This document shows positions 8,859 to 17,006 of a DNA stretch of 64,000 nt, in pieces (position 1 is the first letter of the stretch; every line of letters begins with the position of its first letter). This stretch comes from JANSWO01 sp964351875 (GTDB taxonomy: Bacteria; Pseudomonadota; Gammaproteobacteria; Pseudomonadales; Azotimanducaceae): NCBI GenBank assembly GCA_964351875.1, contig CAYGQC010000002.1, positions 1 to 64,000 of the forward strand. The letters are read 5' to 3'. A model generated the notes under the pieces. The model was given only the letters and a program-made list of their open reading frames with translations, made no database searches and was not told the origin of the DNA. Both the position numbers and the translations under genes were made by a program.

Positions 8859-9538
8859 CCAAACCTAACGCTTTCTCTACCCGCTGCAACTACACCGACA
8901 CGAAGGCTTCATCACACCGCGCTCTGTGCGCGCGCGTCGCGACGGCTGCGGTCGCATGCCTGGTTCTGGCTGGGTGCTCGCTGCTGTCGAGCAACCCCAA
9001 TACGCGCACTCCCGGCCAGGCATTCGATGACGAAGTGATTGAACGCGTCGTACGTTCCACGATCCGCGATTCGGACGAGGGCTTCAAAGGCACGCATCTA
9101 AACGTCGTCAGCTTCAACGGCGTCGTGCTGCTTACCGGCCAGGTTCCCAGCGAGGCTCTCAAGCTGAAGGCGGGAGAATCTGCACGAACGGTGGCCAAGG
9201 CTCGCAAGGTGCACAACGAGATTGAGATTCGCGGCCCGACCAGCCATGTCGCCAGAACCAACGACGGCTGGTTGACCTCAAAGGTAAAGTCCAAGCTGCT
9301 CGCAGACGAAAACGCGCCGGGCTCACGAATCAAGGTGGAAACGGACAACGGCGTCGTCTTTCTGATGGGGATTGTCACCACATCGGAAGCCGATGCCGCC
9401 GTGGCGGTCGCCCAGAGCGTCTTTGGAGTGCAGAAGATCGTCAAGGTGTTCGAGTACGTCGACGAGCCGCTCATCGAGCAGCCAGCCAATGACGGCGCGC
9501 CGCAGCCAATGCTGACTGACGAGCAGGAAGGGTCCTAG
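8855..9538 (+). CDS. dolP: Outer-membrane lipoprotein with two BON domains (DolP/YraP)
   Basis: Phospholipid-binding outer-membrane lipoprotein that supports envelope integrity at division sites in E. coli. From the ATG at 8855 (ATGA overlap with yraN) it has 227 residues; the open frame extends eight codons upstream inside yraN. Signal peptide with lipobox LAGC near residue 41. Two BON domains follow: one around residues 60-130 (LNVVSFNGVVLLTGQVPSE) and one around 140-205 (IKVETDNGVVFLMGIVTTSEAD). diaA, which sits between yraN and dolP in E. coli, is absent here. Confidence 0.93.
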   Translation: MTKPNAFSTRCNYTDTKASSHRALCARVATAAVACLVLAGCSLLSSNPNTRTPGQAFDDEVIERVVRSTIRDSDEGFKGTHLNVVSFNGVVLLTGQVPSEALKLKAGESARTVAKARKVHNEIEIRGPTSHVARTNDGWLTSKVKSKLLADENAPGSRIKVETDNGVVFLMGIVTTSEADAAVAVAQSVFGVQKIVKVFEYVDEPLIEQPANDGAPQPMLTDEQEGS

Positions 9539-9555
9539 CGGCGAGAAGCCGCTAG
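9535..9555 (+). terminator. Probable terminator of lpoA-yraN-dolP
   Basis: Perfect eight-base stem CTAGCGGC / GCCGCTAG with loop GAGAA, overlapping the dolP stop codon and followed by GTTTAAG. The T run is short, so it may be an inefficient terminator or a 3' end stabiliser. Confidence 0.55.
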
Positions 9556-9642
9556 TTTAAGAACTGCTAACAGCTAGTCGCGGCGCGGTTGGCGCGCGCA
9601 GCCACACGCGGTGAACAGAAGAAGTTTTGGACAGCGACTATT

Positions 9643-9714
9643 CAGCCCACAGATCAGCCCACAGATCAGCCCACAGATCAGCCCACAGATCAGCCCGCAG
9701 ATCAGTCCGTAAAT
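9643..9714. repeat. 12-base tandem repeat, six copies
   Basis: Four perfect CAGCCCACAGAT units (9643-9690), then CAGCCCGCAGAT and a degenerate CAGTCCGTAAAT. The array lies in the convergent gap between dolP and sspB. No gene is credible in 9556-9807. A small hairpin, GGTTGCT/AGCAACC, sits at 9731-9749 nearer sspB. Confidence 0.95.
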
Positions 9715-9807
9715 TGAGAGCCAGCGGACTGGTTGCTACGTCAGCAACCAATCCGGCCGTTGCGGAAGTCCGCGGCTTGGAGCCACCGGCTAGGAGCCAG
9801 CGCCTCG

Positions 9808-10200
9808 TTACTTAACGAGCTTGAGTGCCGGCGCGGAGCTGCGATCGTTGCCAGATGCGGCTACCGCATCTGCAGGATCAGTCGATTCACTCTCTTCGAC
9901 GTTGAACATCATGCCTTCGCCGCTTTCCTTCGCGTATATCGCGGTCACCGCACCAATCGGTGCGCTGACAAGGAAAGGCTGGCCGGAAAAGCGGCCGGTA
10001 AAGCTGATGGTGTCGTTCTCAAGGCGTAGCTCGCGCACCGCCGCTGGCGAGATGTTCAACACGATCCGGCCGTCGGCCACATAGTCGGTTGGCACAATCA
10101 CGCCGGCTGCGTCGGCCGCCACAACCACGTAGGGTGTCGCATCGTTGTCGACAATCCACTCGAACAGCGCACGCAGAAGGTAGGGTCGATTAGAGGTCAC
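9808..10200 (-). CDS. sspB: ClpXP specificity-enhancing factor SspB
   Basis: Adaptor that delivers ssrA-tagged and other substrates to ClpXP. 130 residues from a GTG at 10200 that overlaps the sspA stop as GTGA; the frame further upstream is sspA in another register. Seen: RPYLLRALFEWIVDND at the N terminus, and ISPAAVRELRLENDTISFTGRFSG with substrate-groove residues. The acidic/polar linker and the short basic tail ending APALKLVK match the flexible C-terminal ClpX-binding peptide. Coupled to sspA. Confidence 0.96.
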   Translation of the reverse strand: MTSNRPYLLRALFEWIVDNDATPYVVVAADAAGVIVPTDYVADGRIVLNISPAAVRELRLENDTISFTGRFSGQPFLVSAPIGAVTAIYAKESGEGMMFNVEESESTDPADAVAASGNDRSSAPALKLVK

Positions 10201-10829
10201 GACACCATTTCCAGTTCGAGTTGAGTCATGCTGTCCCGGAAACACGGGCGATCGAAGATCATGCCCATGTACTTGCGCAGCGGTCGCGTCTGACGATCCG
10301 GGAGCTTGATATCGAGCAGCTCGAGTCGCCACAAAATGGGTGCGATGCAGCAATCAACCAGCGAAAACTCCTCGTTCATGAAGTAGTCAAGATCCGCGAA
10401 GATCGGCGCGATACTGATAATGTCTTCGCGCAATTCTTTGCGAGCCTTGGTCAGAGCCGTCTCGCGGCCTTTGCCAGCGAGCAGCAGATCCACCTTCGGA
10501 CACCAGTCGGTCTCCATACGATGCATTAGCTGCCGAGACTGAGCTCTGGCAACGGGATAGACCGGCAGCAACGGCGGATGAGGGAATCGCTCATCCAGAT
10601 ACTCCATCATCACGCGGGATTCCCACAGAACCAGGTCGCGATCGAGCAGCGTGGGTAGCGTGTTGTAGGGGTTTATCTCAGCGAGATCTTCCGGCTTGTC
10701 GCCGGGGTCAACATCGACGATATCGCATGTCACGCCTTTCTCTGCGAGAACCATGCGGACACGGTGGCTATAGTGATCCGACGGATCAGAAAACAAGGTC
10801 ATCGCCGACCGGCGAGTTACGATACTCAT
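10197..10829 (-). CDS. sspA: Stringent starvation protein A
   Basis: Glutathione-transferase-fold protein that binds RNA polymerase and lacks GST activity; it regulates stationary-phase and acid-tolerance genes. 210 residues from ATG at 10829, preceded by GGGGGAAT. Seen: thioredoxin-like domain MTLFSDPSDHYSHRVRMVLAEKG, LPTLLDRDLVLWESRVMMEYLDERFPHPPL across the domain junction, then an all-helical C-terminal domain. The DHYSHRVR segment is typical of SspA rather than catalytic GSTs. Forms an operon with sspB. Confidence 0.96.
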   Translation of the reverse strand: MSIVTRRSAMTLFSDPSDHYSHRVRMVLAEKGVTCDIVDVDPGDKPEDLAEINPYNTLPTLLDRDLVLWESRVMMEYLDERFPHPPLLPVYPVARAQSRQLMHRMETDWCPKVDLLLAGKGRETALTKARKELREDIISIAPIFADLDYFMNEEFSLVDCCIAPILWRLELLDIKLPDRQTRPLRKYMGMIFDRPCFRDSMTQLELEMVS

Positions 10830-11138
10830 TCTTTCGATTCCCCCACGACTGGCACATGCCGGCAAAACACCTGGCACAAAACCCGTCGAGTCTGGCAATT
10901 TGCCCTTTCTGTCAGCTACTCGATTGCCGATCAACCCAGGTGTCTACACGCACCGTGTTGATCAAAGGCTCTGACTGGCGCGCTACCGCGTACAGCCATC
11001 CGAATACTTCACCAGGCCAAGTGGCAAATGCTTGAGTGTAAGCGGGTCAGTCCTCACAGCCCCGCCAAATACGTCGCTCGCTGGCGACGCTTGCCAGGTG
11101 CAATCAGTAGCACCGCTACTGGCTGCACCCAACCTGTT
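10830..11138. other. Intergenic region between petC and sspA
   Basis: About 310 bases with no credible gene. It should hold the sspA promoter, but I see no clear -35/-10 pair. The part next to petC carries a strong inverted repeat, listed separately. Confidence 0.5.
11097..11129 (-). terminator. Inverted repeat just behind petC
   Basis: GGTGCA-AT-CAGTAGC-ACC-GCTACTG-GC-TGCACC: two stacked perfect stems (six and seven pairs) with a two-base internal loop and a three-base apical loop, nine bases after the petC stop. There is no T run in either direction, so it is either a stabilising 3' hairpin or a Rho-assisted end. Confidence 0.5.
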
Positions 11139-12011
11139 CTAGTGCTCTACGTCCTTCCAATATTCCCGGTTCAACAGCCAGGCAAGAGCAAACATGATCA
11201 CAAGGAAGAGCAGCACAAAGACGCCGATACGGTTTCGATCCGAACGTGCCGGCTCACCCACGTAGTGCAGGAAGTTGGCAATGTCCGCGACAACTTGGTC
11301 GTACTCATCCGCGCTCAGCGAACCGGTGCCTTCATCAACAACCAGATTGTCACAGACTTCCTCGGTAATGGGCTCGCCGGAGAGCGGATCACGCTTCTCA
11401 CCGCCATTGTCCGCGATAACGGGTTCCTGCAGGCAAACGTTATTGCGCTGGATGCCCTGCAGCTCCGCCATTACATGCGGCATGCCGACGTTCGGGAACG
11501 CGAGATTGTTAAAGCCAAACGGACGGGATGCGTCGGCGTAGAACGTCTTCAGATAGTTGTAGATGTACTGCGTGCCTTTGATGCGGTCGATCATCGTGAG
11601 ATCAGGCGCTTTGCCACCGAACCAGGCTTTGGCATCGGCCTCCGACATGGCGTTGACCATCAAGCCGCCGATGCGTTGGCCGGTAAAGACGAGGTTTTCC
11701 AGAGCGATATCGTGAGGAATGCCCAGGTCATCTGCCGTTTTTTCATAGCGTTGATACTGCAGCGAGTGACAACCCATGCAGTAATTCGCATACATTTTGA
11801 ATCCGCGCTGCATAGACGGTAAATCATTAAGATCGGCTTCGAAATGCTCACCCTCATAAGCGGCAGTAGCCCCCAGCGCGGGCACTGAAAACAACATCAA
11901 CAGGCCACCGAAGGCCATGCTGAGCACGCGTCCGACTGACTGTTTGCCACGTTGAGCGGCGTCCGCAGACGCGCTGATTTGACTGCTCATCACTTTCATT
12001 GCGCGCCTCAT
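11139..12011 (-). CDS. petC: Ubiquinol-cytochrome c reductase, cytochrome c1 subunit
   Basis: Haem c subunit of the bc1 complex; passes electrons from the Rieske protein to soluble cytochrome c. 290 residues from ATG at 12011, which overlaps the petB stop as ATGA. Seen: signal sequence ending near VPALGA, haem motif YCMGCHSLQYQRY, a methionine-rich axial-ligand region, GQRIGGLMVNAMS, and a C-terminal membrane anchor (IGVFVLLFLVIMFALAWLL) before the cytoplasmic NREYWKDVEH tail. Last gene of petA-petB-petC. Confidence 0.96.
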   Translation of the reverse strand: MRRAMKVMSSQISASADAAQRGKQSVGRVLSMAFGGLLMLFSVPALGATAAYEGEHFEADLNDLPSMQRGFKMYANYCMGCHSLQYQRYEKTADDLGIPHDIALENLVFTGQRIGGLMVNAMSEADAKAWFGGKAPDLTMIDRIKGTQYIYNYLKTFYADASRPFGFNNLAFPNVGMPHVMAELQGIQRNNVCLQEPVIADNGGEKRDPLSGEPITEEVCDNLVVDEGTGSLSADEYDQVVADIANFLHYVGEPARSDRNRIGVFVLLFLVIMFALAWLLNREYWKDVEH

Positions 12012-13308
12012 CGCATCGTCACCCGGTCGGGTACAGGCTTGGTCTTTTCGACTCGCGTGTACCACGGCATCAGGATGAAATAGAGGAAATAGGTAGCCGT
12101 AAAGAGCTGGGCTAGTCCCGTCGCAACCGGCGAAGGCGGCACCGCACCAAGGTAGCCCAGAATCACGAAGCTCACGACAAACAGGCCGAGCATGAATTTA
12201 CTCGCCATGCCTTTGTAGCGAATGGACTTGACCGGGCTGCGGTCGAGCCAGGGCAGTACACACGGCAGCAGGATCGCGGAAGCCATGATCACCAGGCCCC
12301 AGAACTTGGCATCCAGACCCAGGAATGGGTACGTGGCCGCGCGCAACATCGCGTAGAACGGCATGTAGTACCAGACCGGCACGATNNNNNNNNNNCAATA
12401 TGTTCCGGCGTCTTGAGAGGGTCCGCTGCCTCGAAGTTCGGTTTCTCGAGGAAGTAGCCGCCCATCTCCGGCGCGAAAAACATCGCCGCACAGAACAGAA
12501 ACAGGAACACAACGATTGCCTGAATGTCGTGCACCGAGTAGTACGGATGGAATGCGATGCCGTCGAGCGGCACGCCGTTAGCGTCTTTGTGTTTCTTGAT
12601 ATCGACGCCGTCGGGATTGTTGGAGCCAACGTGGTGCAGAGCAACCAGGTGCACGAACACCAGCATGACCAGCATCAGCGGCACCGCCACAACGTGCAGC
12701 GCAAAGAAACGGTTCAACGTGATATCGGACACGAGATAGTCGCCACGCACCCACTCCATCAGATCCGGGCCGATGACGGGAATAGCGCCCGCGAGAGAAA
12801 CGATCACCTGGGCCGCCCAGTAGCTCATGTTGCCCCAGGGCAACAGGTATCCGAAGAAGCCTTCCGCCATCAATAGAATGAAGATAGCCATGCCGATGAG
12901 CCACAAAAGCTCACGGGGCTTGCGATAGGAGCCGTACATCATGGCCCGGAACATGTGCAGATAGACCACCACAAAAAACGCCGACGCGCCGGTGGAGTGC
13001 ATATACCGCAGCAGCCAGCCGTACTCGACATCACGCATGATGTATTCGACGGAGGCAAATGCTCCGGCGCCGCTGGGCACGTAGTTCATCGTCAGCCAGA
13101 TGCCCGAAAGCAACTGAATGACCAGCACCACCATGGACAGCACGCCGAAGTAGTACCAGAAGTTAAAGTTCTTCGGCGCGTAGTACTTCGACATGTGGTA
13201 TTCGAAGGTTTCCGTTGCCGGGAAACGCTCATCTAACCAACCCATGAAGTTGCCCCAGGCACCGGGGTTTTGACCAGCTGGTGGCCGTTCGCCTTGAGGA
13301 TTAGACAT
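12008..13308 (-). CDS. petB: Cytochrome b of the bc1 complex (interrupted by an assembly gap)
   Basis: Di-haem membrane core of the bc1 complex with the Qo and Qi quinone sites. The first 304 residues (13308 to 12396) run to KTPEHI; ten Ns follow; the remainder (12385 to 12008) resumes IVPVWYYMPFYAMLRA. The two parts do not share a frame across exactly ten Ns, but joining them gives a continuous EHIVPVWYY, so the gene is probably intact in the organism. Haem-ligand helices are visible (LLRYMHSTGASAF, ALHVVAVPLML), as is LLPWGNMSYWAAQV. The Qo PEWY motif appears as PVWY. TAATG overlap with petA. Confidence 0.93.
12386..12395. other. Assembly gap of 10 N inside petB
   Basis: Placeholder gap. 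On the minus strand the left contig ends in CATATTG and the right contig begins ATCGTGCCG. These overlap as AT(T/C)G, which restores EHIVPVW. The true gap is therefore probably zero or negative in length. Confidence 0.9.
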
Positions 13309-13967
13309 TAGGACGTCACCTCGTCTTCGCCGATGAGAATCACGCCTTCGGTGAGAAAACGATAAGCGGGTACCGGCAGGTTAGTCGGCGCGGGTACGCC
13401 TGAGACAACGCGGCCAGCGAGATCAAAACGTGATCCGTGGCAGGGGCAGAAGAAGCCACCTTTCCAGTTAGGGTCAAACGCTTCCGGCTGCGCATCAGCG
13501 TAGAGCTTGGGCGAACAGCCCAGGTGTGTGCACAAGCCTACGAAGACACCCAAATTCTCGCGCCGCGAACGCCAACGGTTTGCTGCATATTCCGGCTGCT
13601 GCGCGACTACCTCTGAGTCCTGATCAGCCAGCCGCGCGTTGTCCTGCTTCAGGTGGCCTACCTGGGCATCCGTGCGATTGATGATAAAGACCGGCTGGCT
13701 GCGCCATTCCGCAGTAATCATCTGACCGGACTCAAGCTTGCTGATGTCGACCGTAATTGGTGCGCCTGCTGCTCGGGCTCGCGCGCTGGGCACCCAGGAG
13801 CCTAAAAACGGCACCGCGGCGCCGACGACACCAACGGCGGCGCCGACCGAAGTCGCGCCGATTAAAAAGTAGCGCCGTCCCTGATTTACCGGGGTAGGCT
13901 CGGATGAGGCCGACGCAAAATTGCCAGCGTCTTCGACAGTCCCGTCACCGCTCACGTAGCTCTCCAA
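13308..13967 (-). CDS. petA: Rieske iron-sulfur protein of the bc1 complex
   Basis: 2Fe-2S subunit that takes the first electron from ubiquinol at the Qo site. 219 residues. Seen: Tat-type signal/anchor GRRYFLIGATSVGAAVG, then the cluster-binding motifs CTHLGC and CPCHGS, whose two Cys and two His bind the cluster and whose outer Cys form the disulfide. ATG is preceded by GGAGAG. First gene of the petABC operon; its stop overlaps the petB start as TAATG. Confidence 0.97.
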   Translation of the reverse strand: MESYVSGDGTVEDAGNFASASSEPTPVNQGRRYFLIGATSVGAAVGVVGAAVPFLGSWVPSARARAAGAPITVDISKLESGQMITAEWRSQPVFIINRTDAQVGHLKQDNARLADQDSEVVAQQPEYAANRWRSRRENLGVFVGLCTHLGCSPKLYADAQPEAFDPNWKGGFFCPCHGSRFDLAGRVVSGVPAPTNLPVPAYRFLTEGVILIGEDEVTS

Positions 13968-13990
13968 TCACTGACCAAAAAAGCGGCGGA

Positions 13991-13999
13991 ATTCTAGCA
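13991..13999 (-). promoter_or_regulatory. Candidate extended -10 promoter of petABC
   Basis: Minus strand TGCTAGAAT: a TAGAAT hexamer (five of six matches) preceded by the extended -10 dinucleotide TG. No good -35 is present. A start near 13984 would leave an approximately 17-base leader carrying the GGAGAG ribosome site. Confidence 0.45.
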
Positions 14000-14021
14000 C
14001 ATTCACTGCCGCTCAGAACGC

Positions 14022-14231
14022 CCCTGAAGACGATCTTCCACAAGATATCCATCATATTTATCAAGAGTAGTTCATCNNNNNNNNNNNNNNNNNNNNNNNN
14101 NNNNNNNNNNNNNNNNNNNNNNNNNNNNNNNNNNNNNNNNNNNNNNNNNNNNNNNNNNNNNNNNNNNNNNNNNNNNCCCTGAAGACGATCTTCCACAAGA
14201 TATCCATCATATTTATCAAGAGTAGTTCATC
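14022..14231. other. 100-N scaffold gap flanked by identical 55-base ends
   Basis: The 55 bases at 14022-14076 recur exactly at 14177-14231, on either side of 100 Ns (14077-14176). An identical overlap of this size at two contig ends is the usual trace of a de Bruijn graph k-mer and a default gap, not of a biological duplication. The real distance is unknown and may be negative. No gene is visible in the flanks. Confidence 0.85.
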
Positions 14232-14234
14232 AAT

Positions 14235-14425
14235 GTCGTAACGCAGTTACGACACCCAATGTCGTGGCGCAGTCACGAGCCTTCCTTGTGTCGTAGCGTA
14301 GCTGCGACACCCTAGGTTGCGACGCAGTCGCGACCCTCTTCTAAGTCGTGACGCAGTCGCGACCCTCTTCTAAGTCGTGACGAAGCCGCGACCCACCAAT
14401 ATCCAGGCCGTGACGAGGCAACGAC
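14235..14425. repeat. Array of seven short imperfect palindromes (hairpin units)
   Basis: Seven 19-base units with 8-3-8 geometry, at 14235, 14261, 14290, 14316, 14345, 14374 and 14407. The best form is GTCGTAAC-GCA-GTTACGAC, with eight perfect pairs. Units 3-5 keep all eight pairs (seven Watson-Crick and one G-T) although the arm sequences differ; unit 2 loses only its terminal pair; units 6 and 7 are decayed. Spacers of 7-14 bases separate the units. The array lies between petA and the rpsI terminator. It resembles REP-type palindromic elements in form; I cannot assign a known family. Confidence 0.9.
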
Positions 14426-14564
14426 CCGCGCTTTCATCCCGCTAGCAACCACCCAATGGATCTGAATACCCTCGGATGAGCTGCCGGAAACACGCGCTTA
14501 ACTCAGGTACTGAGATCGGAAAATGTTCACGCCTGGGCGGCTGTAGCCCATCCATGAAACGACA

Positions 14565-14589
14565 ACGGGCCTCAACAAGAGGCCCGTTG
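14565..14589 (-). terminator. Terminator of rplM-rpsI
   Basis: Perfect ten-base stem AACGGGCCTC / GAGGCCCGTT with a five-base loop, about 57 bases behind the rpsI stop. On the minus strand it is followed by GTCGTTTC, a weak T-rich tail. Confidence 0.75.
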
Positions 14590-14646
14590 GATGCTGGCTC
14601 GCCAGCAAGCCAGCCGGTTGATCCGGCGAGCTGATTGGATGGCAAT

Positions 14647-15039
14647 CTAGCGCTTGGAGAACTGCGGACGCTTACGCGCTTTGTGCAGGCCCACTTTCTT
14701 GCGTTCGACTTCGCGCGCGTCGCGGGTCAGGAACCCTGCACGACGCATCGGGGAGCGCAGCTCCTCGTCGTATTCAACCAGTGCTCGAGCGATGCCGTGC
14801 CGGATCGCTCCCGCCTGGCCCGAACCGCCGCCACCGCGGACAGATATCTGAATGTCGAATCGCTCAAGCGCATCGGCCACTTCGAGCGGCTGACGTACGA
14901 CCATACGAGCGGTTTCGCGCCCGAAATACTGGTCCAGAGGTTTGCGGTTGACGACGATCTGGCCGGTGCCGGGTTTGATGTATACCCGGGCAGCGGACGT
15001 TTTGCGTCGTCCAGTTCCGTAGTTGTGCGGTTGCGCCAT
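14647..15039 (-). CDS. rpsI: 30S ribosomal protein S9
   Basis: Small-subunit protein whose C-terminal tail reaches the P-site tRNA. 130 residues, full length. Seen: YGTGRRKTSAARVYIKPGTG, the glycine-rich RGGGGSGQAGAIRHGIARAL, and the basic tail ending KRPQFSKR, whose last arginine contacts tRNA. Follows rplM by 66 bases in the conserved rplM-rpsI operon. Confidence 0.98.
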   Translation of the reverse strand: MAQPHNYGTGRRKTSAARVYIKPGTGQIVVNRKPLDQYFGRETARMVVRQPLEVADALERFDIQISVRGGGGSGQAGAIRHGIARALVEYDEELRSPMRRAGFLTRDAREVERKKVGLHKARKRPQFSKR

Positions 15040-15105
15040 AGTGTCTTGCTTGCGTTTGGTTCGTTGTTTGGTTGCTTGTTATCGCCTGAATCGAGTCTCG
15101 GGCCG

Positions 15106-15543
15106 TTAGCGGCCGCCAATCTCGAGTGCTTTCGGCTGCTGGGCAGTGTGCGGGTGTTCGGTGCCTGCGTATACCTTCAGTTTGCGGTACATCGCCCGAC
15201 CCAAAGGATTGCGTGGCAGCATTCCCTTGACGGCACGCTCGATCAGGCGTTCCGGGTGTTCGGCGCGTACCTGGCCGAGCGTACGAGACTTGATGCCGCC
15301 CGGGTAGCCGGTGTGCCAATAGTAGTTCTTGCCTTCTTCTTTATTGCCTGTGACATGCACCTTTTCGGCGTTGATCACAACGATAAAGTCACCCGTATCG
15401 ACGTGTGGTGTGTAGCAGGGCTTGTGCTTACCGCGCAGTCGGCTGGCGATCTCAGTCGACAGACGGCCCAGGGTTTTGCCGGTCGCATCAACCACGTACC
15501 AGTCATGCTGGGCATCTTGGGCGCGAACACTGACAGTTTTCAT
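15106..15543 (-). CDS. rplM: 50S ribosomal protein L13
   Basis: Early-assembling large-subunit protein. 145 residues. Seen: WYVVDATGKTLGRLSTEIA at the N terminus, GDFIVVINAEKVHVTGNK, and AVKGMLPRNPLGR near the C terminus, all diagnostic. In E. coli L13 autoregulates this operon through the rplM leader; a leader of about 150 bases is possible here but I cannot show the structure. Confidence 0.98.
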   Translation of the reverse strand: MKTVSVRAQDAQHDWYVVDATGKTLGRLSTEIASRLRGKHKPCYTPHVDTGDFIVVINAEKVHVTGNKEEGKNYYWHTGYPGGIKSRTLGQVRAEHPERLIERAVKGMLPRNPLGRAMYRKLKVYAGTEHPHTAQQPKALEIGGR

Positions 15544-15698
15544 AACGTTCTTCTCTGTTTCACGGGCTGTTTCGGCAGCCTGGGTCTGGCTCTTCGCAGC
15601 AGATCAAAGCTCACTTTGCCTTGAATCTGCCTGCGGGTCTGCCAACGCGATAGACGCCACACAATGGTGGGCGCCCAACCGGAATTTTGGGAGCGCGG

Positions 15699-15727
15699 AC
15701 TTTATCGAAAAGCCTCGCCGCGAACAA
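15699..15727 (-). promoter_or_regulatory. Candidate promoter of rplM-rpsI
   Basis: Minus strand TTGTTC (15722-15727), 17-base spacer, TAAAGT (15699-15704). The same TAAAGT -10 recurs in the candidate promoters of mreB and yrbG. Predicted start near 15692, leaving a leader of about 150 bases before rplM. Confidence 0.4.
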
Positions 15728-15781
15728 GGATTGTTTGCGCGGGCCCGCCACAGCGGCGCTAGCGGACCGCTACATCGAGCC

Positions 15782-16855
15782 TCAGGGCACCGGCGCCGGC
15801 CGCTGACCGGCCGTTAGTTCAAGGGTTTGCACCTGCTGACCGTCTGTCGGTCGAAGCACATCCGCGGCCAGGATGTCTCCGGGCGCCACTTCGGAGATCG
15901 CCTGGGTGATGACGCGGGAATTGATCGCCGGAGTGTCGTTTATCGCCGTCAGAACGTCGCCGCTTCGGATTCCCGCTCTGTGTGCCGGACCGCCGCGAAC
16001 AACCGACAGAACGCGCAACCCCACGGCACCCGTCGCCGGCACGTTTTCCAGCTCAACGCCGAGCCAGCCGCGCACCACCTGACCATTGCGCGCGATTTGC
16101 TCGAGAATGGATCCTGCCAGGTGGGAGGGAATCGCGAAGCCGATGCCTTCTGAGCCGCCAGATCGAGAAAAGATGAGCGTGTTGATACCAATCAAGTGGC
16201 CCTGGGTGTCTATCAGCGCACCCCCCGAATTGCCCGGGTTGATCGCGGCGTCGGTCTGGATAAAGTCATCGTAGGGGCTGGCGCTGATCCCCGCGCGCCC
16301 CTTGGCACTGATGATGCCCATGGATACGGTCTGGCCAAAGCCGAAGGGGTTGCCGATCGCCAGGGCGATATCACCAACACTGACCGCATCGGAATCGCCA
16401 ACGGTGATCGGCGTGTGCTCGTCGCCAGGCACGCGTATCACGGCGAGATCAGTCTCTGGGTCAGCCCCAACAACCTGAGCTGTTTCCGTATGACCGTCCA
16501 TGAAGGCAACGAGAATCTCGTCAGCATCAGCGATGACATGGTTATTCGTCAGGATGTAGCCATCGGCGCTGATAACCACGCCTGAGCCGAGAGAGCTCTG
16601 CATCCGGCGGCCATTACCCTTGTACATCTCGCACAGGTCCCGAAACCTCGGTAACTGGCAAATTGGGGACACGCGCTGCTCGATCACCTTGCTGGTGTAG
16701 ATATTCACCACCGAGGGTGCCGCCTTGCTGACCGCCGCACTATAGCCCGTGCTGGCGACGGGCGTGCTTGGGGCGCTGTACAGCAGATAGAGCGCGCCAA
16801 GAGCAAGCCCAACCAGCGCGGGCAGTAGAACGTATCGAGCGGAGAAACTGGCCAT
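15782..16855 (-). CDS. degS: Periplasmic serine protease DegS
   Basis: Inner-membrane-anchored HtrA-family protease that cleaves the anti-sigma factor RseA when its PDZ domain senses unfolded porin C termini, releasing sigma-E. From ATG at 16855 it has 357 residues, like E. coli DegS (about 355); the longer frame to 17008 is rejected for that reason. Seen: one N-terminal membrane segment (about residues 8-28), catalytic His in NNHVI, Asp in TDLAVI, Ser in NPGNSGGALID, and a single C-terminal PDZ domain (RVLSVVRGGPAHRAGIRSGD). One PDZ and an uncleaved anchor favour DegS over DegP/DegQ. Divergent from zapE. Confidence 0.93.
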   Translation of the reverse strand: MASFSARYVLLPALVGLALGALYLLYSAPSTPVASTGYSAAVSKAAPSVVNIYTSKVIEQRVSPICQLPRFRDLCEMYKGNGRRMQSSLGSGVVISADGYILTNNHVIADADEILVAFMDGHTETAQVVGADPETDLAVIRVPGDEHTPITVGDSDAVSVGDIALAIGNPFGFGQTVSMGIISAKGRAGISASPYDDFIQTDAAINPGNSGGALIDTQGHLIGINTLIFSRSGGSEGIGFAIPSHLAGSILEQIARNGQVVRGWLGVELENVPATGAVGLRVLSVVRGGPAHRAGIRSGDVLTAINDTPAINSRVITQAISEVAPGDILAADVLRPTDGQQVQTLELTAGQRPAPVP

Positions 16856-17006
16856 CGGCGCAGTGTAACCAGTCAGCCCGCCGCTACCCAGTGCAAGCAC
16901 AAATAAACACAGCACACACAGCGAGGCAGCCCAAAAGCCCGATCGCTGCACGGAATTACGCGCCGGGGCTGGGCGGCGAGCCATGCGTTCGCTATCGTGC
17001 GCCGCC

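Noticed and set aside
9643..9714. CRISPR array
   Set aside because: Units abut without spacers and are only 12 bases long. The 39-base repeat at 63219 also has no spacers, and no cas genes are present.
14022..14231. Insertion sequence with direct repeats around the N run
   Set aside because: The 55-base duplication equals a typical assembly k-mer and there is no transposase; best read as a scaffold artefact.
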